Assembly: GCF_900104305.1 (NCBI RefSeq)
Contig: NZ_FNJC01000002.1
Span: 124,001 to 188,000 of the forward strand
Origin: Filomicrobium insigne
GTDB lineage: Bacteria > Pseudomonadota > Alphaproteobacteria > Rhizobiales > Hyphomicrobiaceae
DNA length: 64,000 bases
Reading direction: 5' to 3'
Numbering within the stretch: position 1 is the first letter of the stretch; every line of letters starts with the position of its first letter. Shown here one piece after another: positions 59,281 through 64,000 of the stretch. The notes beneath the pieces were generated by a model. The model saw only the letters and a list, made by a program, of their open reading frames with translations. It ran no database searches and was not told the DNA's origin. The translations under genes were made by a program, and so were the position numbers.

Positions 59281-59880
59281 ATGAACGAAACCAAGAAACT
59301 CTCCGGCCCCGCCAAGGATCGCTTTTTCAAGCGCTTTTTCACGGAAGCGGGTGGATTAGATGAGCCGACGGCAGACCGCCTGACGGAATGCTCGAAGCAG
59401 GTCTTTTCATCAGTGCGCGTGCGCAAGAACGTAGAAGCGCTCAACACCGACAGCACAGCGACCGCGCCCAAGAAGCCATCAACTGACACCCAGGGCACGA
59501 GTGGCAAACAAAGCGAACCAGCCTCACGGTCTCGCAAAACAAAGACGCCTCAACCCGTCGCCTCCGAGCCGGCCGTCACCGAACCGGTAAAGACCGAGGT
59601 TTCTCTGGCTGAGCAACTTCAAGCACCGCCTCCCGAAACCACCGGGGAAGCAGACCCCTTCGTCTTCGGCCTCGTGCCGGTTTACAAGCGCGAAGGGGCC
59701 GAAGGCCTTCTCGTTAAGCTGGCTGAAATCAGATCTGTTGCGCACCTGCGGGCCATGGCGAAGGCCCAGCAGATCGTTTTAGCTCGCGAATTGCGGACGG
59801 GTGATATCGACGTCGTCACGCTGCGCGCGGCAATCCTTGAAGCCGTCGAAAAGCGTGTCGCTGACCGCCGCGCTGTTTAA
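59281..59880 (+). CDS. Unrecognised partner of the ParA-like ATPase
   Basis: A 199-aa protein I do not recognise. Three parts are visible: an N-terminal basic helix region (residues 1-50; GPAKDRFFKRFFTEAGGL), a Thr/Pro/Ser/Lys-rich, probably disordered middle (55-115), and a helical C-terminal domain (120-197; FGLVPVYKREGAEGLLVKLA, AMAKAQQIVLARELRTG). A basic N-terminus that stimulates the ATPase plus a cargo-binding end is the layout of ParA adaptor proteins such as McdB. It lies 19 nt after the ATPase gene and is convergent with folP (stops 9 nt apart). Confidence 0.72.
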   Translation: MNETKKLSGPAKDRFFKRFFTEAGGLDEPTADRLTECSKQVFSSVRVRKNVEALNTDSTATAPKKPSTDTQGTSGKQSEPASRSRKTKTPQPVASEPAVTEPVKTEVSLAEQLQAPPPETTGEADPFVFGLVPVYKREGAEGLLVKLAEIRSVAHLRAMAKAQQIVLARELRTGDIDVVTLRAAILEAVEKRVADRRAV

Positions 59881-59889
59881 CGCCTCACG

Positions 59890-60990
59890 CTACCGGATTG
59901 GCTCAGCCAAGGCGCGCTCATCCCCGAAGAGCGCCGCCATCCAGACTGCGATCGCTTGGCGAGTCGCCGCCACATCATGCACGCGAACGATCTGCACCCC
60001 CTGCGCGACGGACGAGAGCGCCGCCGCAATGGATCCCGGCACCCGCTCGCGCGCGACATCCACATTGCAAAGCTGACCAATCAGCTTCTTGCGTGACGCC
60101 CCTAACAGCACCGGCACACCCAACGCGTGATAAAGGCTCATCGCCGAGAGCACCGCAACGTTGTGATGCAACAGCTTTGCAAACCCAATCCCGGGGTCAA
60201 CGATCAATTTGCTGCGGGGAATACCTGCAGCTTCACAGGCATGAATTCGCCGCTCAAGAAAGTCGAAAACGTCTATGACAACGTCGTCATAGACAGGGTT
60301 GTCGTTCATCGTCTTCGGATCACCGATCGCGTGCATCAGCATGACGGGCAATCCTGTTTCCGCCGCCGTACGTAAGGCATCCGGATCGTACGTCAGAGCC
60401 GAAACATCATTGAGAATGTCCGCACCCGCCTCGGCCGCCAGCCGCATGACCTTGGCCTTACGAGTATCGACAGAAATCAGCTTGTCCGTTTTGTCTCGCA
60501 ACGCTTCCAGCACGGGCAGAACGCGCTTGAGTTCATCGTCGACCGCCACAGCATCGGAGCCGGGACGCGTGGACTCGCCGCCAATGTCGAGGATGTCGGC
60601 CCCCTCGTCCGCCAGCCTAAGCGCGTGATCAACGGCAGCCTGTACGGTGTCGTGCTGCCCTCCATCCGAAAAGCTATCTGGCGTCACGTTCACGATCCCC
60701 ATGATACGGGGACGGTCCATGGAAAGCCCGCCGATACGGGAACGCGGTGTGCCCAGGGCTTCGAATAAATCCGAAGCCGGCAAGGTATGTCGCCCCCAAT
60801 CACGCTCGAAGAATTCAGATAAGCCGGTCATACGCCGCTCAACGCGCGCACCGTTGCGTTCGATAATCTCCAAAGCTGTGAAGGCCAACGGCCCACCGGC
60901 CAGTGGCATGCCGCCCCACACCTCCTCCTCGGAGGCCTTCCCACCGTTGGGAATAAACCCGATCGGACGCAGATAAATGGATCGTTGCAT
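59890..60990 (-). CDS. folP: Dihydropteroate synthase, N-terminally extended
   Basis: A 366-aa enzyme of folate synthesis. The two DHPS signatures are IMGIVNVTPDSFSDGG and GADILDIGGESTRPGS. About 95 residues precede the catalytic TIM barrel, starting MQRSIYLRPIGF, an extension I recall from alphaproteobacterial FolP. ATG 60990, with GAGG eight nt upstream, is chosen; the frame from 61122 would cross the ftsH terminator. A TTGACG hexamer lies at about 61039, so folP may have its own promoter. Confidence 0.94.
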   Translation of the reverse strand: MQRSIYLRPIGFIPNGGKASEEEVWGGMPLAGGPLAFTALEIIERNGARVERRMTGLSEFFERDWGRHTLPASDLFEALGTPRSRIGGLSMDRPRIMGIVNVTPDSFSDGGQHDTVQAAVDHALRLADEGADILDIGGESTRPGSDAVAVDDELKRVLPVLEALRDKTDKLISVDTRKAKVMRLAAEAGADILNDVSALTYDPDALRTAAETGLPVMLMHAIGDPKTMNDNPVYDDVVIDVFDFLERRIHACEAAGIPRSKLIVDPGIGFAKLLHHNVAVLSAMSLYHALGVPVLLGASRKKLIGQLCNVDVARERVPGSIAAALSSVAQGVQIVRVHDVAATRQAIAVWMAALFGDERALAEPIR

Positions 60991-61066
60991 ACTTCCAGCC
61001 TCGTTGTGGTCCTGGACGTAGATCCCGCGACCAGTCGTCAATTGCAAGCCGCCCATCCACGCTTTG

Positions 61067-61106
61067 GCAAAAAAGAAGCGGCCGCGAGAGACAATCTCGC
61101 GGCCGC
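61067..61106 (-). terminator. Terminator after ftsH
   Basis: A 12-bp perfect stem (GCGGCCGCGAGA / TCTCGCGGCCGC) with a 5-nt loop, followed on the minus strand by TTCTTTTTT. It lies between ftsH and folP, uncoupling them. Confidence 0.92.
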
Positions 61107-61137
61107 TTTGATACCAACTCATGGCGGATTTAGATAC

Positions 61138-63078
61138 TTAACCCGGCTGTGGCTCCATGCCGCCCGTATCGGGGTCGGGTTCCTGCCGCGGCCGTACTGC
61201 CCGACCGGCTGTCGGAACAGCTGAGCCAGCCGAACCGCCTTCCGAGCCTTCATCATCGGTCCGTCGTACGATCTTCTCGCCACGCAGAAGTGCGTCCACC
61301 TCGGCTCCGGAGATGGTTTCATATTCCATCAACGCTTGAGTGATCGCTTCGAGCTTGTCACGGTTGGCCGACAAGACTTCCCAAGCCTTGTTGTAGCCTT
61401 CCATGATGATCCGCCGGGTTTCCTCATCGATAACCTTCGCGGTCTCCTCGCTCATGTTCTGCTGTTGCGTGATGGAATGGCCGAGAAACACCTCTTGCTG
61501 ATTTTCATTGTAGAGCAGCGGCCCGAGCTTCTCGCTCATGCCCCATTCCGTGACCATCCGTTTGGCAATGTTGGTTGCCTGGGTGATATCGCTGGAAGCA
61601 CCCGTATTAAGGTGATCCTTGCCATAAACGAGCTGCTCCGCGACACGACCACCGAACGCCATGGCGATCTTGCCCTCGCACCATTCCTTCGAGTAGCTGA
61701 GCTTGTCGCGTTCCGGCAAGCTCATGGTCACACCGAGCGCACGTCCACGCGGGATGATCGTAACCTTGTGGAGCGGATCATTGCCCGGCACGAGCAGGTT
61801 GACGAGCGCATGCCCCGCCTCGTGATACGCGGTCGCGAGTTTCTCTTCCTCGGTCATAGCCATAGAACGGCGCTCAGCACCCATCATGACCTTGTCCTTG
61901 GAATCCTCGAACTCGGATTGCGTAACGAGACGTTTGTTGCGTCGTGCCGCCAGAAGCGCGGCTTCGTTCACGAGATTGGCGAGGTCGGCGCCAGAGAAAC
62001 CTGGCGTTCCACGCGCAATAACGCGAGCGTCGACGTCCGGAGCAATCGGCACCTTGCGCATGTGAACGCGGAGGATCTTTTCGCGTCCCAACACATCGGG
62101 ATTCGGCACAATGATCTGACGGTCGAAACGGCCTGGACGCAGAAGCGCAGGGTCAAGCACGTCAGGACGGTTGGTTGCTGCGATGATGATGACGCCTTCG
62201 TTCGCTTCAAAGCCGTCCATCTCGACGAGCAACTGGTTCAGCGTTTGCTCACGCTCGTCGTTACCACCACCAAGGCCCGCACCACGATGCCGACCGACCG
62301 CATCGATTTCATCGATGAAGATGATGCAGGGTGCGTTCTTCTTCGCCTGCTCAAACATGTCGCGGACGCGGCTCGCACCGACACCCACGAACATCTCAAC
62401 GAAGTCCGAACCCGAAATAGTGAAGAACGGCACGTTGGCTTCACCAGCGACCGCACGTGCGATAAGCGTCTTACCGGTGCCCGGAGGGCCGACGAGCAGA
62501 CAGCCGCGCGGAATACGACCGCCCAGCCTCTGGAACTTCTGCGGGTCGCGCAGGAACTCGACGATTTCCTGAAGATCAGTTTTTGCCTCGTCAACACCAG
62601 CGACGTCATCGAACGTCACGCGTCCATGCCGCTCCGTAAGAAGTTTGGCGCGCGACTTTCCAAAGCCCATCGCACGGCCGGAACCTGACTGCATCTGACG
62701 CATGAAGAAAATCCACACCGCAATCAACAGCAGCATGGGGAACCAGTTGAGCAGCACGCTCATGATGGAAGGGACGTCCTCGTCGCGCGGGGCAACCTTA
62801 AAATTAACGTCCTTCGCACGCAGGCGCTCAACGAGGCCGGGATCTTCAGGCGCGTAGGTCTGGAACGCACCACCGGCATCTTTCATGGTGCCGGAAATCC
62901 GGTTACCTGCGATTGTCGCATCCGCCACCTTGCCCGCCTCAACTGCGGTCAGGAACTCCGAATACGTAATCTCGTCACCGCGCCGGCTCTGCGCAGGATT
63001 ATTGAACAGATTAAATAACGCCGCCAACAGAACCAGGATTGCTACCCAAATGGCGAGCTTCTGGAAATTTGAGTTCAT
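61138..63078 (-). CDS. ftsH: ATP-dependent zinc metalloprotease FtsH
   Basis: A 646-aa membrane AAA+ protease. Two transmembrane helices (about 9-26 and 105-126) flank a periplasmic domain; Walker A is GPPGTGKT (197-204), Walker B IIFIDEID (252-259), and the zinc motif HEAGH (419-423). It degrades membrane and heat-shock regulators. ATG 63078 follows AAAGGAAC; the earlier ATG at 63126 is rejected. It lies after tilS as in many proteobacteria; the 296-nt gap probably holds its promoter. Confidence 0.97.
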   Translation of the reverse strand: MNSNFQKLAIWVAILVLLAALFNLFNNPAQSRRGDEITYSEFLTAVEAGKVADATIAGNRISGTMKDAGGAFQTYAPEDPGLVERLRAKDVNFKVAPRDEDVPSIMSVLLNWFPMLLLIAVWIFFMRQMQSGSGRAMGFGKSRAKLLTERHGRVTFDDVAGVDEAKTDLQEIVEFLRDPQKFQRLGGRIPRGCLLVGPPGTGKTLIARAVAGEANVPFFTISGSDFVEMFVGVGASRVRDMFEQAKKNAPCIIFIDEIDAVGRHRGAGLGGGNDEREQTLNQLLVEMDGFEANEGVIIIAATNRPDVLDPALLRPGRFDRQIIVPNPDVLGREKILRVHMRKVPIAPDVDARVIARGTPGFSGADLANLVNEAALLAARRNKRLVTQSEFEDSKDKVMMGAERRSMAMTEEEKLATAYHEAGHALVNLLVPGNDPLHKVTIIPRGRALGVTMSLPERDKLSYSKEWCEGKIAMAFGGRVAEQLVYGKDHLNTGASSDITQATNIAKRMVTEWGMSEKLGPLLYNENQQEVFLGHSITQQQNMSEETAKVIDEETRRIIMEGYNKAWEVLSANRDKLEAITQALMEYETISGAEVDALLRGEKIVRRTDDEGSEGGSAGSAVPTAGRAVRPRQEPDPDTGGMEPQPG

Positions 63079-63374
63079 TTCTGTTCCTTTTGAGCCCGGC
63101 GACGGGGGCGTTGCCTGGGCTGTCACATCGGCAGCACGCCTGAGCGAATGCCGACGACCCTCTCGATTACTGCGTAAAGATAGGAGTTTGCCAGGCTATT
63201 GCCAAGTTAGACATCAAACACCTTGCCTTGGCCAAAGTGATGATGGGTTACAGGCGGAAAACCCCGCCGAGACAAGACTTGTGCTCCAATATGGGCAAGA
63301 AACAGGCCAAAACAATGCGGGCCGACACCCTAGAGTGCCAATGATTTTGGACGATCCTCGCTTAACAGCCCCTT

Positions 63375-64000
63375 TCACGTGGCTACTCGAGGCTTCCCGC
63401 CAGACACCTCCACACCAAGAAATGCAGCCTCGGTTAACCGGCCCTCGCCAGATAAGTTCACGTCCAACGCCCCAAGATACGGCACCGCAACGAGCCGTGC
63501 CTCCAACCATAGGGCAGGTAAAGTCGCGGCTGCGCGTGCCGGCAAACCAAAGTCTGCCAAATCTGGCCTCTCACGCTTCAACTGAGCCCATCCGTCAGCT
63601 CCAAGAGCCGCAACATAGATAGGATCAGACAGATCAGGGCTAGCGGTAAGCCGGAATCTGCGGTCCCAAATCTCACTCTCACCTGCGTGCAGATAGCGTA
63701 TCGGCAAACCATAGCTACCCGCTTCGCGGAAAATCCGCACAACAGGCTCGTTCGCTCCGCGTTGCCTCGCCACCTCGATAATGCAACCGCCCAAGGTTGT
63801 TGAGGCCATCTCGGCGTTCGCGGCCGCAGTGTCAGCCAAGCTGTCGACAAGCGTCTCGATTTGCGACAACTCCGGATCCGACGCGTCTCCGCCCATTCTG
63901 CTCAAAATGGCCTGAAGTCCGCGCACCGCGACCTCGCCCGCATCGCTGAATGCTGCGAGTTTAACGGTGGCATACGCGCCCTCGTTGAAGTTCGCGTTGG
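63375..64000 (-). CDS. tilS: tRNA(Ile)-lysidine synthetase TilS (C-terminal part)
   Basis: The frame is open to the window's right edge, giving the last 208 residues. GGCIIEVARQRGANEPVVRIFREAG and IWDRRFRLT are features of the TilS C-terminal region in alphaproteobacteria, and the position before ftsH agrees. The enzyme modifies C34 of tRNA-Ile to lysidine. The catalytic N-terminal domain is outside the window, so this call rests on the C-terminus and synteny. Confidence 0.8.
   Translation of the reverse strand, partial: NANFNEGAYATVKLAAFSDAGEVAVRGLQAILSRMGGDASDPELSQIETLVDSLADTAAANAEMASTTLGGCIIEVARQRGANEPVVRIFREAGSYGLPIRYLHAGESEIWDRRFRLTASPDLSDPIYVAALGADGWAQLKRERPDLADFGLPARAAATLPALWLEARLVAVPYLGALDVNLSGEGRLTEAAFLGVEVSGGKPRVAT

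Noticed and set aside
61336-62688. A 450-codon open frame on the plus strand across ftsH
   Set aside because: It is fully antisense to the well-supported ftsH gene, lacks a ribosome site and has no domain; it follows from the codon pattern of ftsH.

Overview
The window is a gene-dense stretch of bacterial chromosome with no rRNA, tRNA, CRISPR array, insertion sequence or phage gene that I can recognise. The gene set points to an alphaproteobacterium of the Hyphomicrobiales/Rhizobiales, possibly near Hyphomicrobium (inference, no database search). The markers are an IscR-suf operon with an IscS-like desulfurase, a general amino-acid (aap) ABC transporter, Usg, DUF1285 next to a MoxR/DUF58/DUF4159 cluster, paired bactofilins, and a tilS-ftsH-folP-glmM neighbourhood.

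Layout. 1-5000: iron-sulphur assembly operon on the minus strand (iscR, cysteine desulfurase, sufB, a small membrane protein, sufC, sufD cut by the window edge), with an IscR-like operator over its promoter. 5-12 kb: hydrolase, anmK/tyrS divergent pair, and a giant AsmA-like envelope protein. 12-15 kb: PrxQ-type peroxiredoxin, bactofilin 1, FAD oxidoreductase of the L-2-hydroxyglutarate type. 14.7-19.1 kb: aap transporter in the order P-J-Q-M. 19-23 kb: small and housekeeping genes (GNAT, 71-aa protein, lipoprotein, MarC, Usg, DUF1285). 23-30 kb: MoxR, DUF58, DUF4159 and a 709-aa membrane protein, one operon ending in a REP-like double hairpin. 30-36.5 kb: DinB, TPP riboswitch plus thiC, and a TRAP transporter (P, then a terminator, then Q and M). 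36.5-41 kb: envelope genes including bactofilin 2, a Tyr-rich exported protein and an RlpA-like protein. 41-49.8 kb: XRE regulator, patatin, PP2C-type phosphatase, a five-gene minus-strand operon (metallophosphoesterase, MFS, 60-aa membrane protein, PhoD-like, DUF302), Nudix, GNAT. 49.8-56.3 kb: purA, a two-gene envelope unit (DUF4139), serA and serC with a structured leader. 56.5-64 kb: glmM, folP, ftsH and tilS on the minus strand, with a ParA-like ATPase and an unrecognised partner inserted on the plus strand between folP and glmM.

Most genes are core metabolism or envelope functions. The parts least explained by known families are the ParA/partner pair, the membrane gene inside the suf operon, the 60-aa membrane protein coupled to an MFS transporter, the 406-aa Cys-loop membrane protein, and several strong RNA hairpins placed in leaders or between operon genes. 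I found no clear novel defence or mobile system. All functional names rest on motif recognition by eye.
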